A stretch of DNA of 64,000 nt from Nucisporomicrobium flavum (GTDB lineage Bacteria; Actinomycetota; Actinomycetes; Mycobacteriales; Micromonosporaceae). A program made the position numbers and the translations under genes. Below, in pieces: positions 17,273-26,542 of the stretch. The first letter of the stretch is position 1. Every line of letters begins with the position of its first letter. The stretch spans positions 451,479 to 515,478 of the forward strand of contig NZ_JADMLH010000004.1 in assembly GCF_016464385.1 (NCBI RefSeq). The letters run 5' to 3'. The notes under the pieces were generated by a model that saw nothing but the letters and a program-made list of their open reading frames with translations, had not been told where the DNA came from and did not search any database.

Positions 17273-18226
17273 ATGCCGCGCAAGCCAGTGACCATCACCG
17301 TCCCCGACCTGTCCGGCAAGCGGGCCGTCGTGACCGGCGCCAGCGACGGCGTCGGCCTGAGGCTGGCGACCCGCCTCGCGGCCGCCGGGGCCGAGGTCGT
17401 CATCCCGGTCCGGAACCCGGCCAAGGGCGAGGCTGCCGTCGCCGGGATCCGCCACCAGGTGCCCGGCGCGAGGGTGTCGTTGCGCACGCTCGACCTGTCG
17501 TCGCTGGAGTCGGTGGCGGCGCTCGGCGCGACCCTGCGGCAGGACGGCGAGCCGATCCACTTTCTGATCAACAACGCCGGGGTGATGACGCCGCCGGACC
17601 GGCAGGTGACCGCGGACGGCTTCGAGCTGCAGTTCGGCACGAATTACCTCGGCCACTTCGCGCTGGTGGCGCACCTGATGCCGCTGCTGCGGGCCGGCCG
17701 GGCGCGGGTGACGAGTCAGCTCAGCGTCGCGGCGAATTCCAACCGGATCAACTGGGACGACCTCAACTGGGAACGCTCGTACGACGGCATGCGGGCGTAC
17801 AGCCAGTCCAAGATCGCGTTTGGCCTGTTCGCCCTCGAGCTGAGCAGGCGGAGCCTCCGGCACGGGTGGGGCATCACGAGCAATCTGTCGCATCCGGGCG
17901 TGGCCCCGACCAGCCTGCTGTCCGCCCGTCCGGAGGTCGGCCGGGGCCGGGACACCGCGGCGCGGCGGCTGATCGGCGCACTGTCCGAACGCGGCATCCT
18001 GGTGGGGACGGCCGAGTCGGCGGCCCTGCCGGCCCTGTACGCGGCCACCGCCGCCGACGCGCGGGACGGCGGGTTCTACGGGCCGCGCGGGCTGGGGCAC
18101 CTGAGCGGGCCGCCGGCGGAGCAGAAGCTCTACTCGCGGCTGCGCAGTCCGGCGGACGCCGAGCGGATCTGGCGCGTCTCCGAGGAGCTGACCAGCATTT
18201 CCATGCTCCCGTCCGGGCGACACTGA
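17273..18226 (+). CDS. Short-chain dehydrogenase/reductase
   Basis: 317-residue SDR. NAD(P)-binding motif [22 protein letters not shown] at [12 protein letters not shown], and active-site segment with S...YSQSK ([31 protein letters not shown]). The layout (DLSSLESV, a long loop between the catalytic Ser and Tyr, extended C-terminus) fits the WWOX/retinol-dehydrogenase-like 'extended' SDRs. ATG 17273 has GGGAG upstream; an earlier in-frame start exists but lacks support. It is followed after 29 nt by an XRE regulator, a pairing often seen in actinobacteria, in which the regulator probably controls the SDR. Substrate unknown. Confidence 0.9.
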   Translation: MPRKPVTITVPDLSGKRAVVTGASDGVGLRLATRLAAAGAEVVIPVRNPAKGEAAVAGIRHQVPGARVSLRTLDLSSLESVAALGATLRQDGEPIHFLINNAGVMTPPDRQVTADGFELQFGTNYLGHFALVAHLMPLLRAGRARVTSQLSVAANSNRINWDDLNWERSYDGMRAYSQSKIAFGLFALELSRRSLRHGWGITSNLSHPGVAPTSLLSARPEVGRGRDTAARRLIGALSERGILVGTAESAALPALYAATAADARDGGFYGPRGLGHLSGPPAEQKLYSRLRSPADAERIWRVSEELTSISMLPSGRH

Positions 18227-18255
18227 CAGAACCGGGTCGCCAGAGGGAGAACGCC

Positions 18256-19101
18256 ATGCAGATCGATCGCGCCGGGCTCGCCGATTTCCTCCGCCGGCGT
18301 CGTGGGTCGCTCCAACCCGAGGACGTCGGCCTGCCCCGCGGACAGCGCCGCCGCACGGCCGGCCTGCGGCGCGAGGAGGTGGCCACGCTCTGCCACATCT
18401 CCGCCGACTACTACAGCCGGCTGGAACGCGAACGGGGCCCGCACCCCTCCGAGCAGATGATCGCGTCGATAGCGCAGGGCCTGCACCTGTCCCACGACGA
18501 ACGCGACCACCTGTATCGCCTCGCCGGGCACCATCCGCCCGTCCGCGGCGACTCCGGTGAGCACATCAGCCCCGGGCTGTTGCGGATCTTCGACCGGCTC
18601 GGTGACACGCCCGCCGAGATCGTCACCGAGCTGGGTGAGACGCTGCGGCAGAACCGGCTCGGGGTGGCCCTCAACGGCGACCTGACCCGCTTCACCGGCC
18701 CCGCCCGCAGCATCGGCTACCGCTGGTTCACCGATCCGGCCGCCCGCGCCCTGTACCACCCCGACGACCATCCGCTGCACTCGCGCGTCTTCGCCTCCGG
18801 GCTGCGGAACGTGGTCGCTCTCCGGGGGCCGCGATCCCGGGCCGCACACCTGCAGAAGCTGCTGCTCGGCCGGAGCGAGGAGTTCCGCGCGGTCTGGGAC
18901 GAGCACGAGATCGGGATCCGGTACGCCCACCTCAAACGGTTCGTCCATCCGGAGGTGGGTGCTCTCGAGCTGACCTGTCAGGCGCTGTTCGACCCCGACC
19001 AGGGCCACTCGCTGCTCGTCTACACCGCCGTGCCGGGCACCGAGAGCTACGACAAGCTGGAGCTGCTCTCCGTCATCGGCGCCCAGACGGTCACCCGGTA
19101 G
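18256..19101 (+). CDS. XRE-family regulator with MmyB-like ligand domain
   Basis: 281 residues. N-terminal Cro/C1-type HTH: LADFLRRRRGSLQPEDVGLP, RRTAGLRREEVATLCHISAD, YYSRLERERGPHPSEQMIAS, then the hinge LHLSHDERDHLYRLAGHHPP. The C-terminal half (FDRLGDTPAEIVTELGETLR, RSIGYRWFTDPAARALYHPD, AAHLQKLLLGRSEEFRAVWD) is the MmyB-like ligand-binding domain of actinobacterial XRE regulators. GGGAG precedes the ATG at 18256. It is co-directional with the SDR and probably regulates it; the ligand is unknown. Confidence 0.92.
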   Translation: MQIDRAGLADFLRRRRGSLQPEDVGLPRGQRRRTAGLRREEVATLCHISADYYSRLERERGPHPSEQMIASIAQGLHLSHDERDHLYRLAGHHPPVRGDSGEHISPGLLRIFDRLGDTPAEIVTELGETLRQNRLGVALNGDLTRFTGPARSIGYRWFTDPAARALYHPDDHPLHSRVFASGLRNVVALRGPRSRAAHLQKLLLGRSEEFRAVWDEHEIGIRYAHLKRFVHPEVGALELTCQALFDPDQGHSLLVYTAVPGTESYDKLELLSVIGAQTVTR

Positions 19102-19104
19102 TCT
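19099..19104 (+). promoter_or_regulatory. Probable -10 box (TAGTCT), leaderless start of the phosphatase gene
   Basis: TAGTCT overlaps the stop of the XRE gene and is followed by 8 nt and ATG 19113. No Shine-Dalgarno is visible. Confidence 0.4.
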
Positions 19105-19112
19105 TCGTCGCG

Positions 19113-19892
19113 ATGGACCACCGTGACCTTCTCGAAGCTCGTGACCTCGCCGTCGAGCTGGCCGTCCGCGCCGGGCGGCTGCAGCTGGAGCGGCGCGACA
19201 CCCTGCGGATGGGCGCGCCCAAGGCCCACGTCAACGACGTCGTCTCCGACGTCGACATCGCCAGCGAGCGCCTCATCGTCGACGGGATCCTCGCGGCGTG
19301 GCCCGACGACGCCGTGCAGGCCGAGGAGGGGCACGGCCGGACCGGCTCGAGCGGCTGGTCGTGGATCGTCGACCCGCTCGACGGCACCCGCAACTATGTG
19401 AGCCGCACCGGCCCGTGGTCGGTGTGCATCGCGCTGTACCACGACGACCGGGCCCGGGCGGCGGTCGTGCACGACCCGGCCGCCGGCGAGACGTTCAGCG
19501 CCGTCGACGGTGCCGGCGCCCTGCTCAACGGCGAGCCGATCACCGCGCCGGGTGGGCGGCAGCTGCACGAGGCGCTCGTCGGGGTGAGTTTCCAGCCGAA
19601 CCCGGCGACCAAGGAGCGCGCCGGCCGGGTGATCCGGGAGCTGCTCCCGGCGTCGGGCGACATCCGCCGGGTGCCGGCAGCGCTGAACCTGGTGTACCAG
19701 GCCGCCGGCCGGCTCGACGGCGGTCTGGCGCTGGACACGAACCTGTGGGACATCGCCGCGGGCGCGCTGATCGCCCGGGAGGCCGGCGTGGTTCTCGGTG
19801 GGCGCGGCGCGGACTTCTCCACCGAGCTGACGATCGGCGCGGCCCCGTCCCTGTGGCCCACGCTGTCGGAGCTGGTCCGGGCAGTCGCCTGA
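19113..19892 (+). CDS. Inositol monophosphatase family protein
   Basis: 259 residues of the Mg-dependent FIG phosphatase fold (inositol monophosphatase, fructose-1,6-bisphosphatase, histidinol-phosphatase, CysQ). Motif 1: AEEGHG with E71/E72 followed by IVDPLDGTRNYV (D87, D90, G91, T92); motif 2: LWDIAAGALIAREAGVVLGG. The sequence does not separate inositol-phosphate, histidinol-phosphate or 3'-phosphoadenosine phosphatases. It is preceded by a leaderless-type promoter and is probably monocistronic. Confidence 0.92.
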   Translation: MDHRDLLEARDLAVELAVRAGRLQLERRDTLRMGAPKAHVNDVVSDVDIASERLIVDGILAAWPDDAVQAEEGHGRTGSSGWSWIVDPLDGTRNYVSRTGPWSVCIALYHDDRARAAVVHDPAAGETFSAVDGAGALLNGEPITAPGGRQLHEALVGVSFQPNPATKERAGRVIRELLPASGDIRRVPAALNLVYQAAGRLDGGLALDTNLWDIAAGALIAREAGVVLGGRGADFSTELTIGAAPSLWPTLSELVRAVA

Positions 19893-19953
19893 CGGCCGCC
19901 GCGCCGCGCCGCGCTGGGCCGCGCCGCGCTGGGCTGGGCCGGGCCGGGCGGTA
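19893..19953. repeat. Short GC repeats between convergent genes
   Basis: 61 bp of near-repeats of gccgcgccgcgctgg and gggccgggcc. It may fold into a terminator for both converging genes but shows no clean stem. Confidence 0.4.
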
Positions 19954-21555
19954 CTAGCGGCCGAGGCCCAGGTCGCGCAGGATGCGTCGAGCCGCGTTGT
20001 GGCCGGCCGCGCCGATGACGCTGCCCGCCGGGTGGGCGCCCGCCGAGCCCGCGTACAGGCCGTCGAGGCCCGTCGCGTACGGCATGCGCCGGTCGAACGC
20101 CACCGTGTTGTCGACGTGGTGGATGTGGCCGCCGGTGATGCCGAAGTGCCGTTCGATGCCAGGCGGGGTCAGCGGCATCAGATCCGCGACCAGGTCCGAC
20201 GTGCCGGGGGCGTACCGGTCGACGATCTCCAGCAGCCGCGTCACGTAGCCGGGCAGCGCCTCGTCCCACGTGGTGCCGTCCAGCTCGTACGGCACCGACT
20301 GCACGAACAGCGCCGAGGAGTGGTGCCCGGCCTCGTCCTGCAGCGACGGGTCGACGGTGGTGTGCAGGTACCACTCGATGGTCGGCTCGGCGGGCAGGCG
20401 CCCGGCCTGCACGTCCGCCCACATGCCGCGCAGCGCCGCCATCGGCGAATCCGACTCGGCCATCCCGGCCAGGCCCGCGGAGCCCGGCAGGAGGTGGATG
20501 GTCGAGCCGAACGGCGAGGGGGCATCCGCGGGGAGGCAGGAGAAGCGCGGCAGCCCGGACAGCGCGAGGTTCAGCTTCAACGTGGTGCCGGGCCGCTTGA
20601 CCGCGGCCATGCGCGACGTCAGTTCCTCCGGGAGCGCGCCCTCGGGCACGAGCGACATCAGCTGGTACGGGTCGCAGGCGCCCAGGACCACCCGGGCCTC
20701 CACGGTGCGCCCGTCGGCCAGCGCGACCCCGGTGGCCGCCCCCTGGGTGACGGTCACGGCGCTCACCGGCGTACCCGTGAAGATCTGGGCTCCGGCGGCG
20801 CGGGCAGCGTCGGCGAAGGTGCGCGAGACCGTGCCCATGCCGCCCGCCGCGATCATCCACGTGCCGTCCGCGCCCGGCAGGCGGCACATGTTGTGCACGA
20901 GGAAGTTGTGGCCGGTGCCCGGGTCGTCGGGGCCCGCGTTCAGCCCGGACAGGCCGTCGGTCACCGCGTACATGCTCATCAGCAGTTCGCTCTTGAAGCC
21001 GAAGCGCTGCAGGTAGTCGGCGACCGAGCCGCGTACCAGATCCACGAAGGTGCTCTGCAGCTGCGGCCGGATGTGCCGGTCGGCGATCTCCTCGACGGAG
21101 CCGGGCTCCTGCAGCCAGGCGGGCGCGAGATCGGCGCGCAGTGCGGCGATCTCGACCTGCAGCGCCTCGTCCGCCGCGATGTCGCGCGGCGAGAAGAACC
21201 GCTCCATCTGCGCGCGCGTGGCCTCGCGGTCGGTGCCGAACAGCAGATAGGGCGAGCCGGGGCCGCCGGGCGTGGGCAGGAAGTAGTGCGGGTCGCGGCG
21301 CAGCACGGGGATGTCGACGTCGAGCGTGGCCAGCAGCTCGGGCGGCATCAGGCCGAGCAGGTACGACCCCGTGGACTGCCCGAGGCCCGGCACCCTGCCG
21401 AACGGGTGCTCGGTGCGGGTGGCGCCGCCGATCACGTCGGCCACCTCGAGCACGACGACGTCGAGACCGGCGCGGGCGAGCAGCACAGCGGAGACCAGGC
21501 CGTTGTGGCCGGAGCCGATGATCACCACGTCGGCGCGGGGCGGCAGAGCGTTCAT
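19954..21555 (-). CDS. FAD-dependent oxidoreductase, phytoene-desaturase-like
   Basis: 533 residues. N-terminal dinucleotide-binding motif VVIIGSGHNGLVSAVLLARA with E at LEVADVIGGATRT; central GADGTWMIAAGGMGTVSRTF; C-terminal FAD contact GLYAGSAGAHPAGSVIGAAG. This is the NAD(P)/FAD-dependent carotenoid-oxidoreductase-like family (related to PYROXD2). The ATG at 21555 follows TAGAGT by 8 nt, so it is likely leaderless. No carotenoid genes are nearby, so the substrate cannot be inferred; it may be a desaturase or amine/alcohol oxidase-like enzyme. Confidence 0.9.
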   Translation of the reverse strand: MNALPPRADVVIIGSGHNGLVSAVLLARAGLDVVVLEVADVIGGATRTEHPFGRVPGLGQSTGSYLLGLMPPELLATLDVDIPVLRRDPHYFLPTPGGPGSPYLLFGTDREATRAQMERFFSPRDIAADEALQVEIAALRADLAPAWLQEPGSVEEIADRHIRPQLQSTFVDLVRGSVADYLQRFGFKSELLMSMYAVTDGLSGLNAGPDDPGTGHNFLVHNMCRLPGADGTWMIAAGGMGTVSRTFADAARAAGAQIFTGTPVSAVTVTQGAATGVALADGRTVEARVVLGACDPYQLMSLVPEGALPEELTSRMAAVKRPGTTLKLNLALSGLPRFSCLPADAPSPFGSTIHLLPGSAGLAGMAESDSPMAALRGMWADVQAGRLPAEPTIEWYLHTTVDPSLQDEAGHHSSALFVQSVPYELDGTTWDEALPGYVTRLLEIVDRYAPGTSDLVADLMPLTPPGIERHFGITGGHIHHVDNTVAFDRRMPYATGLDGLYAGSAGAHPAGSVIGAAGHNAARRILRDLGLGR

Positions 21556-21563
21556 GAGGGCCG

Positions 21564-21569
21564 ACTCTA
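21564..21569 (-). promoter_or_regulatory. Probable -10 box (TAGAGT), leaderless start
   Basis: On the minus strand TAGAGT is followed by 8 nt and ATG 21555; no ribosome site is present. Confidence 0.45.
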
Positions 21570-21711
21570 GCGCGCCGATCGGCGGACAGTTCCCCCTAAA
21601 TCGTCGCCTCCTCGACGCTGTCCGGCCGACGGCCACCGGGTGCTTTCCGGCCGTCGCGGGTAAGACACCGGTACAGGCGTGGCGGTCGTCATAGTCGGCG
21701 CCATCGAGCCC

Positions 21712-21733
21712 CGCTCACCCCCTACGGTGAGCG
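21712..21733. promoter_or_regulatory. 8-bp inverted repeat upstream of the MMPL gene
   Basis: CGCTCACC (21712-21719) and GGTGAGCG (21726-21733) are perfect inverted repeats around a 6-nt loop, about 40 nt before the MMPL start. It could be an operator or an mRNA hairpin. Confidence 0.45.
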
Positions 21734-21772
21734 GCGTCTATGCGTAGCGGCCGGGTGCGGGGAGGCGGGCGG

Positions 21773-23920
21773 ATGTTCGGCTGGTGGGGCAGGGCGGTCG
21801 TGCGCCTGCGCTGGTGGGTGGTCGCCGCCGCCGTGGCGCTGGTCGTGGCCGGCGCGACCTGGGGCGCCGGTGTCTTCGGCGCGCTCACCGGCGGCGGGTA
21901 CGACGACCCCGGCAGCGAGTCCAACCGCGCCGCCGCGGCGATCGCCCAGCACCTCGGCCAGCGCAACCCCGACCTGCTCGTGCTCTGGTCCAGTGACACC
22001 GCGACCGTGACGGATGAGGCCTTCCGCGGAGCCGTCTCCGCCGCGATCGGCCGGATCCGGGCGCAGGCCGACGTCGAGAAGGTCGCCGGCTACACCGATC
22101 CCGACGCCTCACCGGCCCTGGTCAGCACCGACAAGCACGCCACGTACGCGGCCGTCTACCTCAAGGCCGGCGGCGAGGACGGCAAGGCCGCCGCGTACCA
22201 CCGGCTGGAGCCGGACCTTGCCGCTCCCGGGCTGGAGACCGAGGTCGGCGGGTTGGTGGCCTTCACCGATCAGGCCAATGAGCAGACCAAGAAAGACATC
22301 ACGCGGGCCGAGATCTTCTCGCTGCCGGTGCTGTTCGTGCTGCTCGTGCTGATCTTCCGAGGCCTGATCGCCGCCCTCTCGCCCCTGCTCGTGGGAGGCA
22401 TCGCGATCCTCGGCGCGTTCGTCGCGATCCGGGGGCTGACCTACCTCACCGACATCTCGGTCTTCGCGATCAACGTCATCACCCTGCTAGGGCTCGGCAT
22501 GGCGGTGGACTACTCGCTGTTCATCGTCAGCCGCTTCCGCGAGGAGCTGGCGCGGGGCAACGACGTGCCCACGGCCATCCGCATCACAGTGGCGACGGCC
22601 GGCCGTACGGTCATGGTCTCGGGCCTGACGATCGTCCTCGCGCTCTCCAGCCTGCTGATCTTCCCGCAGCCGTTCCTCGGCGGCCTGGCCATCGGCGGCA
22701 TGGCCGCCGTGCTGATCGCGATGCTCGCCGCGCTGACGGTCCTGCCCGCGGTGCTGTCCGTGCTCGGCCACCGCATCGACAAGCTGCGCATCCCGCTGCC
22801 GCAGCGCCGGCGTGCCGACGAGGCCGCCGGGGCCTGGGAGCGCCTCGCGCGCAGCGTCATGCGGCGTCCCGTCCTGTACGTCGTCGGCGTGCTCGTGGTC
22901 CTCGCGGCCTTCGCGGCGCCGTTCCTGCGGGTCGAGTTCGGCGGCTTCGACGAGCGCGTGCTGCCGCCGGGCAGCGCCGCCCGGGTGGTGGGGGAGCGGC
23001 TCGCCGCGGAGTTCCCCGGTGGCGGGCAGGACCCGATCTCGGTCTTCGTCCAGGGACCCGCCGGCGACCTGGCCCAGCGCATCGCGGCGCTGCCGGACGT
23101 CGGTGGCGCCACCGTCACCGCCCAGCGCGACGCCGCCTCGCTGATCACGGTGACGTACCCGCCGGACCTGCCGAACGCCGACGCCCGGCGGATCGTCTCC
23201 GGCATCCGCGACCTCGCCCCGCCCCCGGGCGCCGAGGTGCTGGTCGGCGGGCGGCCCGCGATCGACCTGGACCTGCTGGAGAGCCTCGCCGCGCGGCTGC
23301 CGTACATGGCGCTGATCATGGCGGTCGCCACGATCGTGCTGCTCTTCCTCGCGTTCGGCTCGGTGCTGCTGCCGATCAAGGCCGTGCTGATGAATGTGGT
23401 GTCGATCGGCGCGTCGTTCGGGGTGGTGGTCTGGATCTTCCAGGAGGGCCACTTCGAGAACGTGCTGCGCTTCGAGTCGACCGGCTACATCGAGCCCAGC
23501 AACATGATCCTCGTGCTGGCCGTGCTCTTCGGGCTGGCCACCGACTACGAGGTGTTCCTGCTCTCGCGCGTCCGCGAGGAATGGGACCGCACCGGCGACA
23601 ACACCGCCTCCGTCGCGACCGGCCTGCAGTTCACCGGCGGCATCATCACCGCGGCCGCGCTGCTGCTCATCACCGTCGTGGCGGGCTTCGCCACCGGCGG
23701 CGTGACGGTCATCAAGACCATCGGTGTCGGCATGATCGTCGCGATCGTCGTGGACGCGACGCTGGTCAGGGCGCTGCTGGTCCCGGCGACGATGCGGCTG
23801 CTGGGTCGCTGGAACTGGTGGGCACCGGGCTTCCTGAGCCGCTTCTACGCCCGGTACGGGATCCACGAGACGCCGGAGCCGCCGGCGCCTGCGGAGCAGC
23901 GGCAGTCCGTGCCCGCCTGA
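21773..23920 (+). CDS. MMPL-family (RND-type) membrane transporter
   Basis: 715 residues. The layout is that of actinobacterial MMPL proteins: one N-terminal helix (LRWWVVAAAVALVVAGATWG), an extracytoplasmic loop, six helices including LGLGMAVDYSLFIVSRFREEL (the GxxxDY proton-relay motif), a second loop from about residue 370, and a second bundle with FGLATDYEVFLLSRVREEW. Twelve helices are expected. ATG 21773 has GGGGAGG upstream; a more 5' in-frame ATG lacks support. MMPL proteins export lipids or small hydrophobic compounds. The 3' end overlaps the opposing BrkB-type gene by 155 bp. Confidence 0.93.
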   Translation: MFGWWGRAVVRLRWWVVAAAVALVVAGATWGAGVFGALTGGGYDDPGSESNRAAAAIAQHLGQRNPDLLVLWSSDTATVTDEAFRGAVSAAIGRIRAQADVEKVAGYTDPDASPALVSTDKHATYAAVYLKAGGEDGKAAAYHRLEPDLAAPGLETEVGGLVAFTDQANEQTKKDITRAEIFSLPVLFVLLVLIFRGLIAALSPLLVGGIAILGAFVAIRGLTYLTDISVFAINVITLLGLGMAVDYSLFIVSRFREELARGNDVPTAIRITVATAGRTVMVSGLTIVLALSSLLIFPQPFLGGLAIGGMAAVLIAMLAALTVLPAVLSVLGHRIDKLRIPLPQRRRADEAAGAWERLARSVMRRPVLYVVGVLVVLAAFAAPFLRVEFGGFDERVLPPGSAARVVGERLAAEFPGGGQDPISVFVQGPAGDLAQRIAALPDVGGATVTAQRDAASLITVTYPPDLPNADARRIVSGIRDLAPPPGAEVLVGGRPAIDLDLLESLAARLPYMALIMAVATIVLLFLAFGSVLLPIKAVLMNVVSIGASFGVVVWIFQEGHFENVLRFESTGYIEPSNMILVLAVLFGLATDYEVFLLSRVREEWDRTGDNTASVATGLQFTGGIITAAALLLITVVAGFATGGVTVIKTIGVGMIVAIVVDATLVRALLVPATMRLLGRWNWWAPGFLSRFYARYGIHETPEPPAPAEQRQSVPA

Positions 23921-24719
23921 GCCGCTGGTACGCGCTCGCGCTCTGGGTGGCGGCGAACCCGGCGAGCACGATGACGTGGAACAGGTAGAGCCACAGGCCC
24001 ACCGCCACCGTGCCGCCGATCTCGGTGAACCCGCCGAACGGCGCGCCCAGGTCCAGCGGCAGGGAGCAGAAGAGCACGAAGCCGTGCAGGAACCCGGAGA
24101 GGTTCGCGGCGGTGAACGAGCCGACCAGTGTCGTCGCCAGCCACTCCGGCCGCCCGGGCGCGACACCCCGGTAGACCCAGATCACCACGGGCGTCAGCAC
24201 GAGCCAGGCGGCCAGGAACGACAGGATCACGCCGGCCACCGCGTACCAGCCGCCGCGGACCCAGAGGCCGCTCGTCACCGGCAGGGCCAGGAACAGCGAC
24301 AGCAGCAGCGCGGGCGCGGCGGCGAGCAGCGGCAGCCAGAGCAGCCGGCCGCGCCAGCCGACCAGGGACTCGCCCGGGTCCCGCAGGCTCACGAACGCGC
24401 GGCGCAGGCCCTCGCCGTACAGGGTGGCGGGCAGCAGGCTGGCCAGCGCGAGCCAGGGCGTCAGGTGCAGGCCCGCCTCGATGAGGCGCTCGAGGGCGTT
24501 CGGGGCGCCGATCGCGTCGGGCAGGGCGTCGATCGTGCGGCCGGTGAGGCGGCGTACCCGGTCGGCCCCGGCGATCAGCCCGGTGATCCAGATGGCCAGC
24601 AGCGCCACCGGCACCACGGCGATCCCGGCGTAGAACGTCACCGCGGCGGCGTGCAACGCGAGGTCACGCCCCTGCAGCGGCCGGAACGGGGCGGCCAGCA
24701 GCCGGCGTAGTCGTCGCAT
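23766..24719 (-). CDS. YihY/BrkB-family membrane protein
   Basis: 317 residues with six hydrophobic segments. Family signs: ALHAAAVTFYAGIAVVPVAL near the N-terminus, LLPATLYGEGLRRAFVSLRD, WLPLLAAAPALLLSLFLALP and a final WLYLFHVIVLAGFAATQSAS. The family is widespread and of uncertain function (once called ribonuclease BN). The last about 55 residues are a Ser/Pro/Ala-rich tail that lies antisense to the end of the MMPL gene, so both tails are read from the same DNA. Divergent from the YcxB-like gene. Confidence 0.9.
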   Translation of the reverse strand: MRRLRRLLAAPFRPLQGRDLALHAAAVTFYAGIAVVPVALLAIWITGLIAGADRVRRLTGRTIDALPDAIGAPNALERLIEAGLHLTPWLALASLLPATLYGEGLRRAFVSLRDPGESLVGWRGRLLWLPLLAAAPALLLSLFLALPVTSGLWVRGGWYAVAGVILSFLAAWLVLTPVVIWVYRGVAPGRPEWLATTLVGSFTAANLSGFLHGFVLFCSLPLDLGAPFGGFTEIGGTVAVGLWLYLFHVIVLAGFAATQSASAYQRLRRARTAAAPQAPAAPASRGSRTGRRSGSGSPVPTSSSDPAAASSPGPAAP

Positions 24720-24785
24720 TCTTCTGACATACCCATTCGACCGCTACGATCCCGCACCATCCACTGCCCGCAGCGGGAAGGCATC

Positions 24786-25301
24786 ATGTCCCTGTCCTTC
24801 AGCGCCGAGCCGGACGCGCGGCAGATCGCCGAGGCGGTCCGGCATGTGGCGCGCCGGCGTTTCCTGCCCGCCCGGCTGCTCGCCCTGCCCCTGCTGGTCA
24901 TCGGGATGACCGGCTACTTCGGCTTCGGCCTGTCGTTCCTCGCGCTGCTGGCCGTGCTCGCGCTGATCTTCAGCGTGCTGGGGCCCGAGGTGGTGATCCG
25001 CCGCATGACGCGGGAGGGCGTACGGCTGCTGGCCCGTCCGACCCTCTACCACTTCGACGACGACCGGTTCGGCTTCGCCACCGACCTCGCGCGGACGGAG
25101 GCGGTGTGGGAGCTTCTGAGTGCGTACGACGAGCTCCCCGGCCTGATGGTCGTCCGCCTCGGCAAGGAGCAGTTCTTCCTGATCCCGACCGCCGGGCTCG
25201 AAGAGGACCGGCTGATGGAGTTGCGAGACCTGCTGGACGGGGCGGTCTTCCGGGCCCGGAACCGGCCCGGCCGGCCCGCATCGCCCGGCGGGCAAGGCTG
25301 A
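24786..25301 (+). CDS. YcxB-like membrane-anchored protein
   Basis: 171 residues. After a short N-terminal strand ([20 protein letters not shown]) come two membrane segments ([20 protein letters not shown] and [16 protein letters not shown]), then a beta-rich domain with [20 protein letters not shown] and [12 protein letters not shown]. This matches the YcxB/PH-like layout. Promoter-like TACGAT precedes it by about 35 nt and GGGAAGG serves as ribosome site. Function unknown. Confidence 0.75.
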   Translation: MSLSFSAEPDARQIAEAVRHVARRRFLPARLLALPLLVIGMTGYFGFGLSFLALLAVLALIFSVLGPEVVIRRMTREGVRLLARPTLYHFDDDRFGFATDLARTEAVWELLSAYDELPGLMVVRLGKEQFFLIPTAGLEEDRLMELRDLLDGAVFRARNRPGRPASPGGQG

Positions 25302-25339
25302 GCGCCGCGGGCGTGCGGGCGTCCGGGAAGATGGCAGGC

Positions 25340-26542
25340 ATGCGTGAGCTCGTCCTGCTCGGTTCCACCGGTTCCATCGGTACCCAGGCCATCGACATCG
25401 TCCGGCGCAACCCCGACCGGTTCCGGGTCGTGGCGATCGGTGCCGGCGGCGGCAATGTGGCGCTGCTCGCCGCCCAGGCGCTGGAGCTGGGCGTCGACGT
25501 CGTGGGGGTGGCGCACGCCAGCGCCGTGCAGGACCTGCAACTGGCGTTCTACGCCGAGGCGCAGAAGCGGGGATGGGCGACCGGCGGCTTCAAGCTGCCG
25601 AAGATCGTGGCCGGCCCGGACGCCATGACGGAGCTCGCACAGTGGCCCTGCGACGTCGTGCTCAACGGGGTGGTCGGCAGCCTCGGGCTCGCGCCGACGC
25701 TGGCCGCGCTGAACGCCGGCCGTACGCTCGCGCTCGCCAACAAGGAGTCCCTCGTCGCCGGCGGCCCGCTGGTCAAGGCTGCGGCGACGCGGCCGGGGCA
25801 GATCGTTCCGGTCGACTCCGAGCACTCCGCGCTCGCCCAGTGCCTGCGCGGCGGCACCGAGCGGGAGGTGCGCCGGCTGATCCTCACCGCCAGCGGCGGG
25901 GCGTTCCGCGACCGCCGGCGTGAGGAGTTGACGAACGTCACCCCGGAGGAGGCGCTCAAGCACCCCACATGGGACATGGGCCCGGTCGTCACCATCAACT
26001 CGGCGACGATGGTGAACAAGGGGCTCGAGGTGATCGAGGCGCACGAGTTGTTCGGCGTCGCGTACGACGACATCGAGGTGATGGTGCACCCGCAGTCGGT
26101 GCTGCACTCGCTGGTCGAGTTCGCCGACGGCTCCACTCTCGCCCAGGCCAGCCCGCCCGACATGCGCCTGCCGATCGCGCTCGCCCTGGCCTGGCCGGAC
26201 CGCGTTCCCGGGGCCGCCGCGGCGGTGGACTGGACGCTCGCGCACAACTGGGAGCTGCGCCCGCTCGACACCGAGGCGTTCCCGGCGGTGGAGCTGGCCA
26301 AGGAGGCCGGCCGGGCCGGTCGCTGCCGCCCGGCGATCTACAACGCCGCCAACGAAGAGTGTGTGGCCGCGTTCGTGTCCGGTCGGCTACCTTTTCTGGG
26401 CATCGTCGAGACCCTGTCGGCGGTGCTCGCGGCGGCTCCCGGATTCGACGAACCGAGTACGGTCGAAGAGGTGCTGGCCGCGGAGGCGTGGGCGCGGGCC
26501 CAGGCACAGCGGATGATCGCTACTGCGGCTGAAGGAGCCTGA
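25340..26542 (+). CDS. dxr: 1-deoxy-D-xylulose-5-phosphate reductoisomerase
   Basis: Dxr (IspC), 400 residues, the first committed enzyme of the MEP isoprenoid pathway. Motifs: [18 protein letters not shown] (NADPH), [34 protein letters not shown] (metal/substrate), [18 protein letters not shown]-like [40 protein letters not shown] and [18 protein letters not shown] chose ATG 25340 because GGGAAG lies 9 nt before it; ATG 25331 directly abuts that site. It is translationally coupled to rip1 by a TGATG overlap. Confidence 0.98.
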   Translation: MRELVLLGSTGSIGTQAIDIVRRNPDRFRVVAIGAGGGNVALLAAQALELGVDVVGVAHASAVQDLQLAFYAEAQKRGWATGGFKLPKIVAGPDAMTELAQWPCDVVLNGVVGSLGLAPTLAALNAGRTLALANKESLVAGGPLVKAAATRPGQIVPVDSEHSALAQCLRGGTEREVRRLILTASGGAFRDRRREELTNVTPEEALKHPTWDMGPVVTINSATMVNKGLEVIEAHELFGVAYDDIEVMVHPQSVLHSLVEFADGSTLAQASPPDMRLPIALALAWPDRVPGAAAAVDWTLAHNWELRPLDTEAFPAVELAKEAGRAGRCRPAIYNAANEECVAAFVSGRLPFLGIVETLSAVLAAAPGFDEPSTVEEVLAAEAWARAQAQRMIATAAEGA

